From Nitrospinota bacterium (GTDB lineage: Bacteria > UBA8248), in the NCBI GenBank assembly GCA_003506735.1, contig DNYS01000249.1, positions 1,362 to 9,256 on the forward strand: DNA of 7,895 nucleotides, read 5' to 3'. A program made the position numbers and the translations under genes. Shown here piece by piece: positions 1 through 5,550 of the stretch (its first letter is position 1; the number at the start of each line of letters is the position of its first letter). Under the pieces are notes generated by a model that saw only the letters and a list, made by a program, of their open reading frames with translations, was not told the origin of the DNA and did not search any database.

Positions 1-531
1 CACGCCCGCCGCGCGGGCGGCCGCCACATCGATGGGCGTATCCCCCACCATCGCGGCCTCGCCATGGCTTACCTGAAGCTTATCCAGGGCGGCGTGGAGC
101 ATGGCCGGGTCAGGTTTTGGGGGAAGCCCTTGTTTGGCACCGATTACCGCAACCATCCGATTCATCAGGCCAAAATGCTCCAATTGACGGACGCAGTAGG
201 TCCAGGTCTTGTTGGTGACACAGGCGATAAGAATATTTTTTCGGGCGATGGCATCCAGCGTTTCCTTGACGCCAGGCAAAATCCGGGTTCCTGAGATAAA
301 ATGCGTCTCATAATGAGCCCGGTAAATTTTCACCGCGCTTTCCGAGATTTCCGTTCCCCATATGTCTGTGAAACGCTCTTCGAGGCTGGGGCCGATGGAT
401 GCGCGGACCTCCTCTTCGCTCATTTCCGGTTTCCCGATGTCCCGGCAGGTGAGCGACATGCACCGTGCGATACCCTCGTAGCTGTCCACAAGGGTGCCGT
501 CGTGATCGAACAGGATGGCGCGAATGGGCAT
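1..531 (-). CDS. HAD-superfamily hydrolase, phosphoglycolate phosphatase-like (3' end cut by window)
   Basis: A cytoplasmic phosphatase of the haloacid dehalogenase superfamily, most like the Gph/PGP group that dephosphorylates 2-phosphoglycolate or similar small phosphoesters. The frame reads 177 codons from the ATG at 531-529 to the window edge without a stop. Motif I is LFDHDGTLVDS, with nucleophile Asp9 and acid/base Asp11. Residues 18-85 form the helical cap. Motif II is VTNK (Thr106), motif III is Lys139 in PPKPDP, and motif IV is GDTPIDVAAA with Mg-binding Asp164 and Asp168. The family is usually 215-230 residues, so roughly 40 C-terminal residues lie outside. The start is supported by GGAG five bases upstream and by motif I falling at the usual distance from the N-terminus. 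One oddity is His10 where Phe is usual between the two aspartates. It is divergent from rlmN across 96 bases. The fold is sure; the substrate is inferred, and beta-phosphoglucomutase-like or pyrophosphatase-like members are alternatives. Confidence 0.9.
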   Translation of the reverse strand, partial: MPIRAILFDHDGTLVDSYEGIARCMSLTCRDIGKPEMSEEEVRASIGPSLEERFTDIWGTEISESAVKIYRAHYETHFISGTRILPGVKETLDAIARKNILIACVTNKTWTYCVRQLEHFGLMNRMVAVIGAKQGLPPKPDPAMLHAALDKLQVSHGEAAMVGDTPIDVAAARAAGV

Positions 532-562
532 TTTCTCTCCAAATGCGGGAAAATCGATGCCT

Positions 563-587
563 GGGCCGCCATGTTATGATGCGGCCC
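563..587. repeat. GC-rich inverted repeat around a -10-like hexamer, HAD/rlmN divergent spacer
   Basis: The arms GGGCCGC (563-569) and GCGGCCC (581-587) are perfect 7-base complements separated by 11 bases. The loop holds TATGAT at 575-580, which matches the sigma-70 -10 consensus at five of six positions and lies 47 bases before the rlmN start. No good -35 element is found 16-18 bases upstream. The structure could be an operator overlapping the rlmN promoter, a hairpin in a leader RNA, or chance in GC-rich DNA. No T-tract follows it in either direction, so it is not an obvious terminator. Confidence 0.35.
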
Positions 588-627
588 GTGCACAAACGGT
601 GCGAACCATAACACTCAGGAATATGAG

Positions 628-1791
628 ATGGAATCGACAAAACAAAATCCTCCCGATCCGCAGGGACGGGCGCTGGACCTAGAGAGAATCGATCTCAAGG
701 GGATGAGCGAGGACGAGATCGTCGAATTGTGCGGGGAGGCCGGCGAGCCGGCATACCGCGGAAAACAGGTTTTTTCCTGGGTTTACGATAAAGGGGAAAC
801 GGATATCGGCCGAATGAGCGATTTGCCCAAGCGGTTTCGCGAATGGCTTGCGGCGCGCGCACGAATCGGCTGGCTGGAGGCCGAGGAAACCGAAAAAGGG
901 GCGGACGGCACCGAGAAGTTTTTCTGGCGGCTGGGCGATGAAGCCGGCGTTGAAAGTGTCCGTATTCCGATGCCTCGTACCGGCGGAGGATACCGCTGGT
1001 CGCTATGCATATCGACCCAGGTAGGCTGCGCCATGGGATGCGCTTTCTGCCTGACCGCCAAGATGGGGTTTGTCCGCAATTTGGGGACAGGGGAAATTGT
1101 CGAGCAATTTCTGGCGGCGAGGAGGGGGCTCCCCCCGGGCGAGCGCCTTCATAACGTGGTTTTTATGGGAATGGGCGAGCCGCTGGATAATTATGACGCC
1201 ACGGTGGCTGCCGTCCGGCTGCTGACGCACCCACGCGGGATCGGGCTGTCGCCGAGGCGGTTGACGGTTTCGACGGTGGGAGTCATTCCGAAAATCAAGG
1301 AGTTTGTCCGGGAGTTGCCGGGGGTCGGTGTGGCGGTTTCTCTTCATGCAGCGGATGAAGTCACGCGCGCCAAAATCGTGCCGCCGAGCCGAAAGTGGCC
1401 GATGGGAGAAATTTTGCGGGCATGTAAAGAGCTACCTTTGCCCGAAAGGCAACGGATAACATTTGAGTATGTGTTGTTAAGCGGGGTGAACGACTCTTCC
1501 GGAGATGCCGTAAAATTGGCGGGTCTTCTCCGGGGAATGCGGTGCAAGGTGAACCTTTTGCCCTGGAATCCGTTCTCAGGGGCCCCCTTCGAGCGCCCCT
1601 CCGATAAGTGTGTAGAGGCGTTTCGCCGAATTTTGGCTGGCCGCGGGATCGCAGTCACCGTTCGGCAGAGCAAAGGTTTGGACATCCGCGCGGCATGTGG
1701 CCAGCTCGTGGATACCGTTAAAATGGCAGAGCGCGGCTGGGACGGTGGAAAGCTCCCGATGGCTCCCGTTTCGGTAAATAAAACCGGTTGA
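628..1791 (+). CDS. rlmN: Dual-specificity 23S rRNA (A2503-C2) / tRNA (A37-C2) methyltransferase RlmN
   Basis: A cytoplasmic radical-SAM enzyme that methylates C2 of adenosine 2503 in 23S rRNA and, in characterised members, of A37 in some tRNAs. At 387 residues it is full length for the family. Residues 18-85 form the N-terminal accessory domain (YRGKQVFSWVYDKG). The radical-SAM cluster motif CAMGCAFC supplies Cys134, Cys138 and Cys141. Cys127, seven residues earlier in SLCIST, matches E. coli Cys118. The SAM-binding GMGEPLDNY begins at 181. The methyl-carrying cysteine is Cys357 in AACGQL, matching E. coli Cys355. The order and spacing of these motifs separate it from Cfr and from other radical-SAM proteins. 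The ATG at 628 follows AGGA (617-620) by seven bases; an ATG at 623 is out of frame. It appears monocistronic: the next gene points toward it and starts far away, and no clear terminator follows. Confidence 0.97.
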   Translation: MESTKQNPPDPQGRALDLERIDLKGMSEDEIVELCGEAGEPAYRGKQVFSWVYDKGETDIGRMSDLPKRFREWLAARARIGWLEAEETEKGADGTEKFFWRLGDEAGVESVRIPMPRTGGGYRWSLCISTQVGCAMGCAFCLTAKMGFVRNLGTGEIVEQFLAARRGLPPGERLHNVVFMGMGEPLDNYDATVAAVRLLTHPRGIGLSPRRLTVSTVGVIPKIKEFVRELPGVGVAVSLHAADEVTRAKIVPPSRKWPMGEILRACKELPLPERQRITFEYVLLSGVNDSSGDAVKLAGLLRGMRCKVNLLPWNPFSGAPFERPSDKCVEAFRRILAGRGIAVTVRQSKGLDIRAACGQLVDTVKMAERGWDGGKLPMAPVSVNKTG

Positions 1792-1873
1792 TATCCGCTC
1801 GAATCGATTGTCCCAAAAGACATCCCGTGTATAAAGCGACGGCGCCGATAAGGCATCCAAAAATAATTTCCAT
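1718..1873 (-). CDS. Candidate 51-residue single-pass membrane protein, antisense to rlmN 3' end
   Basis: A minus-strand ATG at 1873-1871 opens a 51-codon frame ending in TAA at 1720-1718. Its first 21 residues (MEIIFGCLIGAVALYTGCLLG) are almost entirely hydrophobic and long enough for one membrane segment. A more polar, Arg/Lys-containing tail (SIRADINRFYLPKREPSG) follows. Residues 1-27 fall in the spacer and the rest overlaps rlmN in antisense. Upstream is GGGGAAAAG, a poor SD, and no convincing promoter is seen. I do not recognise a family. The hydrophobic head followed by a positively charged tail is the only reason to list it, and it may well be a chance frame. Confidence 0.2.
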   Translation of the reverse strand: MEIIFGCLIGAVALYTGCLLGQSIRADINRFYLPKREPSGAFHRPSRALPF

Positions 1874-2300
1874 TTTCTTTTCCCCGTCAACGACATGCGT
1901 GAAATTTCAAGTAAATCCAGTTTCGATTCTCAGAATGGAAAGATTGCGAATTGCGTGCCGCGCAGGGACGATACAGGGCCCGAAATGAGAGGTGGTTCAC
2001 AAAATCCATGAATTCAACGAGATTGACCGCCATAAAGCCAAATAGCGGAGGATTTCCAAGCAAATTTGCATGGGTTGATGCCGGACAGCCATTGATGAAG
2101 GGCGCAATCCTGGGGCAAAGAAGTGCCGGATCGTCAAATTTGCGGAAAGCATGAGTGGTGCAATTGATTGCAGTCAGAAAATTGACAATACATCCGGCAT
2201 TAAAATTCCATGGGAAAATTCCTTCCCCGTGCGGTGGATGGCCTGAATTCGATGGAATCCGGGAAATGGCTCGAAGGCATTGAACCCATAGGAACGTCCT
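1792..2300. other. 509-base intergenic region between convergent rlmN and MLE-family genes
   Basis: This spacer separates the 3' ends of two convergent genes and is visibly richer in A and T than its flanks. Frames on both strands are short and low in coding character; plus-strand frames near 1951 and 2210 start without an SD, and the second runs antisense into the downstream gene. No strong hairpin with a T-tract is seen for either neighbour. A weak 5-base hairpin GGGAA...TTCCC lies near 2213-2228 on the minus-strand side of the MLE gene, without a U-run. The 9-mer CAAATTTGC occurs at 2061 and again at 2135. Apart from the candidate at 1718-1873, I see no gene here; it may be a decayed remnant or house a non-coding RNA. 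Confidence 0.5.
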
Positions 2301-3398
2301 TTAATCCGCCGACAGGAATTTCCGAAGAACCTTTTCGTCGATTTCCACGCCGAGGCCCGGACCTTCGGGGACTTTCACCATTCCGTTTTCAACACGCAGC
2401 CCGGTGGCAATATCCAAATCATGCCAGGCCGGCGCTTTGCCCGACTCGTTGTAAATGATGCCCGGGGTGGACGCGAAAAGATGCGCCGCCGCCGCGTCGA
2501 TGAGGACCCCCTGGATTACGCTCCCGCACAACCCCTCGATTCCATGCATCTCGGCCATGGCCGCGGCCTTTTTGCAGGGGAGCAGGCCGCCCTCCCGGTT
2601 CACCTTGATATTCACGACATCGGCCGCCCGGCGCCGCATGAGTTCGGCCATGTAGTCCGGGCGCATCGATTCATCGGCGCAGATCCGCACGCGCGTGTTC
2701 CGCGTGATGAACTCCATGCCATCGATATCGTGACCGGAGACGGGCTGCTCGACCATGGTGATGTCGTACTCTTCAATCATGGAGCACGCCGAGATCGCCA
2801 GTTTTGATGTCCAAGTGGTGTTGGCGTCCACGACGAGCATGGCCTCCCCACCCACCGCTTCGCGAACCGCCCGAACACGGGCAACGCTCGTTTTGAGGTC
2901 CCGGTTCATTTTTATCTTAAAGGCCATCGTGCCCTCCGCCCGGGCCGCGGAAGCGATCTCGGCCGTTATTTCGGGCGTCTCGAGGGGGAGGATATCGAAC
3001 GAGGGCATCTCGTCGCGGATTTTGCCGCCGAGGAGATTGTAGACCGGTTGATCGAGAACCCGGCCCTGCAAATCGTACAGCGCGCAATCGATTGCGGACT
3101 TGGGTGCGAAATGAAACGGAATGGCGGCTCCCATCTCGCGGTGAATGGCTTCCAATTCGAACGGATCCTTGCCGCCCAGAAGCGGGAGCAGAATTTCTTC
3201 GAGCACCTTGATGGCGGAGGCCTGTGTTTCTCCCGTCGGAAATGTCCGGGGAGATCCAGCGCCCCAACCCACTGCCCCGCCCGAAGCCGAAATTTTCACC
3301 ACCACGTCGCGGGAATGGGTTTCGATCCGGTTCGCATCCTTGTAGGTGTGGTTCAGGGGAATGGAAACCGGAAAGGCCTCAATGCGCTCAATCTTCAC
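2301..3398 (-). CDS. Mandelate racemase/muconate lactonizing enzyme family protein (MLE subgroup, enolase superfamily)
   Basis: A cytoplasmic Mg-dependent enzyme that abstracts the proton alpha to a carboxylate; the MLE subgroup includes muconate cycloisomerases, dipeptide epimerases, N-succinylamino acid racemases and o-succinylbenzoate synthases. With a GTG start it has 365 residues, the usual length. Residues 1-125 form the capping domain and 130-335 the modified TIM barrel. The catalytic set is complete: K161-I-K163 (acid/base Lys163), metal ligands Asp191 (VVDAN), Glu217 (VEQP) and Asp242 (ADES), and the opposing base Lys265 in NIKVNREGG. Spacing parallels P. putida MLE (K169, D198, E224, D249, K273). 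Asp327-Leu-Asp329 late in the barrel resembles the DxD that binds the substrate ammonium in dipeptide epimerases, a hint only. GTG at 3398-3396 is chosen over TTG at 3431 because GGGAGG lies six bases before it and the conserved sequence begins there. No pathway neighbour identifies the substrate. Confidence 0.93.
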   Translation of the reverse strand: MKIERIEAFPVSIPLNHTYKDANRIETHSRDVVVKISASGGAVGWGAGSPRTFPTGETQASAIKVLEEILLPLLGGKDPFELEAIHREMGAAIPFHFAPKSAIDCALYDLQGRVLDQPVYNLLGGKIRDEMPSFDILPLETPEITAEIASAARAEGTMAFKIKMNRDLKTSVARVRAVREAVGGEAMLVVDANTTWTSKLAISACSMIEEYDITMVEQPVSGHDIDGMEFITRNTRVRICADESMRPDYMAELMRRRAADVVNIKVNREGGLLPCKKAAAMAEMHGIEGLCGSVIQGVLIDAAAAHLFASTPGIIYNESGKAPAWHDLDIATGLRVENGMVKVPEGPGLGVEIDEKVLRKFLSAD

Positions 3399-3404
3399 AG
3401 GCTG

Positions 3405-3410
3405 CCTCCC
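3405..3410 (-). promoter_or_regulatory. Shine-Dalgarno sequence deciding the GTG start of the MLE-family gene
   Basis: On the minus strand GGGAGG stands six bases before GTG at 3398. The in-frame TTG at 3431, 11 codons earlier, has no comparable site, and the extra residues (Gly-, Ala- and Ser-rich) do not look like the start of an enolase-superfamily capping domain. Confidence 0.8.
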
Positions 3411-3492
3411 CAAGCTCCCGCCCGCCGCCAAATGGGTATTCCGGGAGCGTTTTCAAAATCCATCGTTGGAACAAAGACCATTGAGATTAGCT

Positions 3493-3522
3493 AGAATAAA
3501 CTGGCAAGGCCACCTTCTTCAA
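3493..3522 (-). promoter_or_regulatory. Weak candidate sigma-70 promoter for the MLE-family gene
   Basis: Read on the minus strand, TTGAAG (3522-3517) and TATTCT (3498-3493) are separated by 18 bases, each matching its consensus hexamer at four of six positions. The -10 lies about 95 bases before the GTG start. This is the best pair I found in the spacer, but its score is low and it could be chance. Confidence 0.2.
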
Positions 3523-3552
3523 TACCCCGCAAGGTTTTCGAAATAAACGGGC

Positions 3553-3580
3553 CCGGCGGGCGTGGATACCCATTCGCCGG
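3553..3580. repeat. Short inverted repeat in the divergent MLE / coiled-coil gene spacer
   Basis: CCGGCG (3553-3558) and CGCCGG (3575-3580) are perfect complements separated by 16 bases, near the middle of the 280-base spacer between two divergent genes. It could be an operator serving both genes or a leader hairpin. No T-tract follows, so it is unlikely to be a terminator. The arms are only six bases and GC-rich, so chance is a real alternative. Confidence 0.25.
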
Positions 3581-3666
3581 ACGTGGTTGCAAAATCCCCC
3601 AAACCCATGGTGTAAGGTGTTTAAAATCGGCTTATTTGTTCCCCTTTGGAAAATGCGGGATTCCGC

Positions 3667-3672
3667 AAGGAG
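3667..3672 (+). promoter_or_regulatory. Shine-Dalgarno sequence deciding the ATG start at 3679
   Basis: AAGGAG lies six bases before the ATG at 3679. It falls inside the coding sequence that would result from the upstream in-frame TTG at 3646, which has no SD of its own, so 3679 is taken as the true start. Confidence 0.8.
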
Positions 3673-3678
3673 CGGTGG

Positions 3679-4446
3679 ATGACAGAGTCTCCAAATACCC
3701 TGGAAGAGTTGTTGCGAAAGCTATCCGGGGATGTAAGCGAAATTCTCGGCCAGCAAAAAGGGCTGGGCGAGCGGATGGAAACCCTGGAAGAGCGAATCGC
3801 AGCGTTTGAGACGAAAAAGCCAGCCGGCGGCGGCGGTGATCCCGCGCCGGTGGGAGTTCTCTACGACTATCGGATTTTAGAGCATGTGCGCCAATATAAT
3901 ATTAAGGATACTGGCGGGCACGAAGCCGAGATGAGCAGCGTCCGCCGCTGCCTGGCCCTTCGGGATTTGCCCGAAATTCGGACCCGCTACCACACTGGAA
4001 CCGGAAACCGGAAGGTGCAATATTCCTACCGAGTTGTCCCGGAGGGACCGGCGGGCGAATCCGAGTGGGTGCCCGTCGAGTTTCGGACCAACAAAGGGGC
4101 GGGCGCCGATTTTTCGGCTATTCTTTCCTTGCCCCAGCCCATCCTGATCGGCGAGTCGTTTGAGTTGCGCCACGAAATCGAGATGGTGGACTCGTTTTCC
4201 TCCCACAACGAATGGGTGAGCATGGTGGTAGAGTATCCTACCGAGAAATTAAATCTCAATGTTTTCCTGCCCCCCTCGCGAACGATTCAGGGGGCCCGGC
4301 GCGAAATTTCCGAAGGCGCTTCGCAGAGCTTTGACAAACGGCGCCTGGTGCCTCAGAAGGTTCCGGGCGAGGACCGTATCGCCATGCGTTGGGAGGAGAT
4401 AAACCCGATCACTGGAAGAACCTACACGATTTATTGGGATTGGTAG
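3679..4446 (+). CDS. Unrecognised protein: N-terminal coiled coil plus C-terminal beta-rich domain
   Basis: A 255-residue protein I cannot assign to a named family. Hydrophobic heptad positions run unbroken from Leu8 to Phe43 (L8, L12, L15, V19, I22, Q26, L29, M33, L36, I40, F43) with alternating 4-3 spacing, a confident coiled coil likely to drive oligomerisation. A flexible linker follows at 47-57 (KPAGGGGDPAP). The rest, about 60-255, is rich in alternating hydrophobic and polar residues with many aromatics and looks like a beta-sandwich, ending in GRTYTIYWDW. There is no signal peptide, membrane segment, nucleotide-binding motif or obvious catalytic motif, and only one cysteine (C91). This suggests a cytoplasmic binding or scaffold protein rather than an enzyme, by inference. 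It heads a same-strand unit, with 113 bases to the next gene and no terminator between. The coding frame is secure from the SD, length and composition; the function is unknown. Confidence 0.8.
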   Translation: MTESPNTLEELLRKLSGDVSEILGQQKGLGERMETLEERIAAFETKKPAGGGGDPAPVGVLYDYRILEHVRQYNIKDTGGHEAEMSSVRRCLALRDLPEIRTRYHTGTGNRKVQYSYRVVPEGPAGESEWVPVEFRTNKGAGADFSAILSLPQPILIGESFELRHEIEMVDSFSSHNEWVSMVVEYPTEKLNLNVFLPPSRTIQGARREISEGASQSFDKRRLVPQKVPGEDRIAMRWEEINPITGRTYTIYWDW

Positions 4447-4547
4447 GCGAAAACGGGGGCGCTCGATCGGGGTCCGATAATCCGGGCAGGGCGTGAGAGT
4501 CCGGGATGACGCTCCCTGAAGGCCGGAATCATTTTTATTATTCCATC

Positions 4548-4554
4548 AGGAGAG
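4548..4554 (+). promoter_or_regulatory. Shine-Dalgarno sequence deciding the ATG start at 4560
   Basis: AGGAGAG precedes the ATG at 4560, with seven bases between its GGAG core and the start codon. The in-frame ATG at 4506 has no good SD. An AT-rich stretch (4530-4542) just upstream of this SD could keep the start region unstructured. Confidence 0.7.
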
Positions 4555-4559
4555 CCGAA

Positions 4560-4874
4560 ATGTTGGATCCGAACAGCTTTTTCGTTGAGTTGACCGAGAA
4601 CTGCGGGGCCGAGGTACTCCCGGACGGCCGGGTGAAGACCTCGCGCGAGCAGCTCGAAAAATGTGCATCCACGCGCGGGGCCAAAGTCACCGTCAGCCAC
4701 GCCAAAAATTTTGAACGCAATGTTCATGTTCCGACCATCAGCGTCCGCCGCATCCAAATCCTGGGCAAGAAAACCGAGACCGAAACCCTCTATTTCGCTT
4801 TTGAGGATCAAGAGGGCGCCATCGTGACCGATCCCGCCGAGTGGGGCCGCATCCCGACCCAGATTTTCGGCTAG
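4560..4874 (+). CDS. Small unrecognised cytoplasmic protein, 104 residues
   Basis: The frame starts MLDPNSFFVELTENCG and ends PTQIFG. I do not recognise it. It has no signal peptide or membrane segment, a mixed charged composition (several Glu, Lys and Arg), and two cysteines (C15, C35) that do not form a known metal motif. Predicted character is a short beta hairpin near 15-27, a helix near 27-36 (TSREQLEKCA) and beta strands around 41-46, 58-68 and 75-90, which would suit a small alpha/beta adaptor. ATG 4560 is preferred over ATG 4506 because of its SD; the earlier start would add 18 residues. It lies 113 bases after the coiled-coil gene and 62 bases before the thioesterase gene on the same strand, so co-transcription is likely. 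Coding is supported by the SD, codon use like its neighbours, and its place in the unit. Confidence 0.7.
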   Translation: MLDPNSFFVELTENCGAEVLPDGRVKTSREQLEKCASTRGAKVTVSHAKNFERNVHVPTISVRRIQILGKKTETETLYFAFEDQEGAIVTDPAEWGRIPTQIFG

Positions 4875-4885
4875 CCTTCCGGACG

Positions 4886-4927
4886 CCAGCGTCCCGCAAA
4901 GGACAGCCAGCATCCCGCAAAGGACAG
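4886..4927 (+). repeat. Two-copy 21-bp tandem duplication upstream of the thioesterase gene
   Basis: Two adjacent 21-base units (4886-4906 and 4907-4927) begin CCAGC(G/A)TCCCGC and end AAAGGACAG, differing only at the sixth base. A partial match to the unit boundary (GGACGCCAGC) precedes the first copy. The second copy supplies the first bases of the SD of the next gene. The array looks like a recent slippage or unequal-crossover duplication in a non-coding gap. It is 21 bases long, so it keeps frame if the thioesterase were read from further upstream. Confidence 0.9.
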
Positions 4928-4931
4928 GAGG
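4926..4931 (+). promoter_or_regulatory. Perfect Shine-Dalgarno sequence deciding the GTG start at 4937
   Basis: AGGAGG, complementary to the 16S rRNA tail, lies five bases before GTG at 4937. It is part of a 10-base perfect palindrome GGAGGCCTCC (4927-4936) that abuts the start codon. The in-frame GTG at 4841, inside the previous gene, has no such site. Confidence 0.8.
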
Positions 4932-4936
4932 CCTCC

Positions 4937-5371
4937 GTGGCCCGCGAATGGACGCCTGAACTCATCCAGGAGCAATTCGGCAAACGGCTGGGAACCCTTT
5001 TCAACGGCCACGTCGGGATCGAATTGGTCGAGGCCGCCCCCGGCTTCGCCAAGCTTCGCCTCCCCATCCGGGATGAAATTCTCCAGCCCACCGGGGTCGT
5101 CCACGGCGGAGCGGTCTGCACCCTGGCCGATGTCACGGCGGGCGTCGCCGCCCACGTTAGCTATCCGCCCGGCACCGATATCGTTACCGTCGAAATCAAG
5201 GTCAACTTCCTCGCCGGCCTGCGCGAGGGAGTCCTCCTGAGCGAAGCGAAACCTCTCCAGATCGGCCGGAGAACCTCGGTCTGGGAAATTCGAATCAACC
5301 ACGACTCGGGGCGCCCGGTCGCCTTTGCCCTGGGAACCTTCATGGTCGTCAAACACCCCCCCGAAGAATAG
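4937..5371 (+). CDS. PaaI-family hotdog-fold thioesterase
   Basis: A 144-residue single-domain hotdog protein, the usual length of the PaaI/YbdB-like acyl-CoA thioesterases, which hydrolyse aromatic or medium-chain acyl-CoA (or acyl-carrier-protein) thioesters as cytoplasmic tetramers. The signature [17 protein letters not shown] is present: His56-Gly57-Gly58 forms the oxyanion region and Asp65 sits at the catalytic acid position on the central helix. TVEIKVNFL (84-92), [11 protein letters not shown] (110-120) and [12 protein letters not shown] (127-138) are the typical following strands. GTG 4937 is chosen for its SD; an alternative GTG at 4841 would add 32 low-complexity residues encoding two copies of a heptapeptide from the tandem repeat and overlap the previous gene by 34 bases. 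It is last in its unit, with a strong terminator 50 bases downstream. The fold is sure; the acyl substrate is unknown, and nothing nearby points to phenylacetate degradation. Confidence 0.92.
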   Translation: MAREWTPELIQEQFGKRLGTLFNGHVGIELVEAAPGFAKLRLPIRDEILQPTGVVHGGAVCTLADVTAGVAAHVSYPPGTDIVTVEIKVNFLAGLREGVLLSEAKPLQIGRRTSVWEIRINHDSGRPVAFALGTFMVVKHPPEE

Positions 5372-5421
5372 AGGCGTGGGCGGTTGAACGTTGGGTGGCG
5401 GGGGAATCCGTTTGCCGCCAG

Positions 5422-5462
5422 GGGCCGGTCGGGATGGAGATATCGATACCGGCCCTTTTTTT
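5422..5462 (+). terminator. Rho-independent terminator after the thioesterase gene
   Basis: The stem arms GGGCCGGT (5422-5429) and ACCGGCCC (5448-5455) are perfect 8-base complements with an 18-base loop, followed at once by seven T (5456-5462). It lies 50 bases after the thioesterase stop and would end the three-gene transcript before acnA. The loop is longer than is typical, but the GC stem and T-tract are clear. Confidence 0.88.
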
Positions 5463-5550
5463 ACTCCCCCCCCCGCTCTTGGAAGAATTTCCCGGCGGCA
5501 TCGTACGCCCGGCGCGGGTGTGGTATTCTTTGCTGGCCGGGGAAAGGTTC

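Noticed and set aside
2060..2143. Repeated palindromic 9-mer CAAATTTGC (2061 and 2135) as an operator pair
   Set aside because: A 9-base repeat is expected by chance in an AT-richer 500-base region at appreciable odds, and it lies between convergent 3' ends, away from any start.
2182..2206. A promoter from TTGACA at 2182 driving a plus-strand frame from 2210
   Set aside because: No -10 lies at the right distance, and the frame runs antisense into the MLE-family gene without an SD or protein-like composition.
3432..3573. Distant inverted repeat ATGGGTAT / ATACCCAT in the divergent spacer
   Set aside because: Eight-base arms 126 bases apart are likely by chance in a region of this size, and no neighbouring sequence extends the match convincingly.
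4506..4559. N-terminal extension of the 104-residue protein from ATG 4506
   Set aside because: It has no SD at the right distance, whereas ATG 4560 has a strong one.
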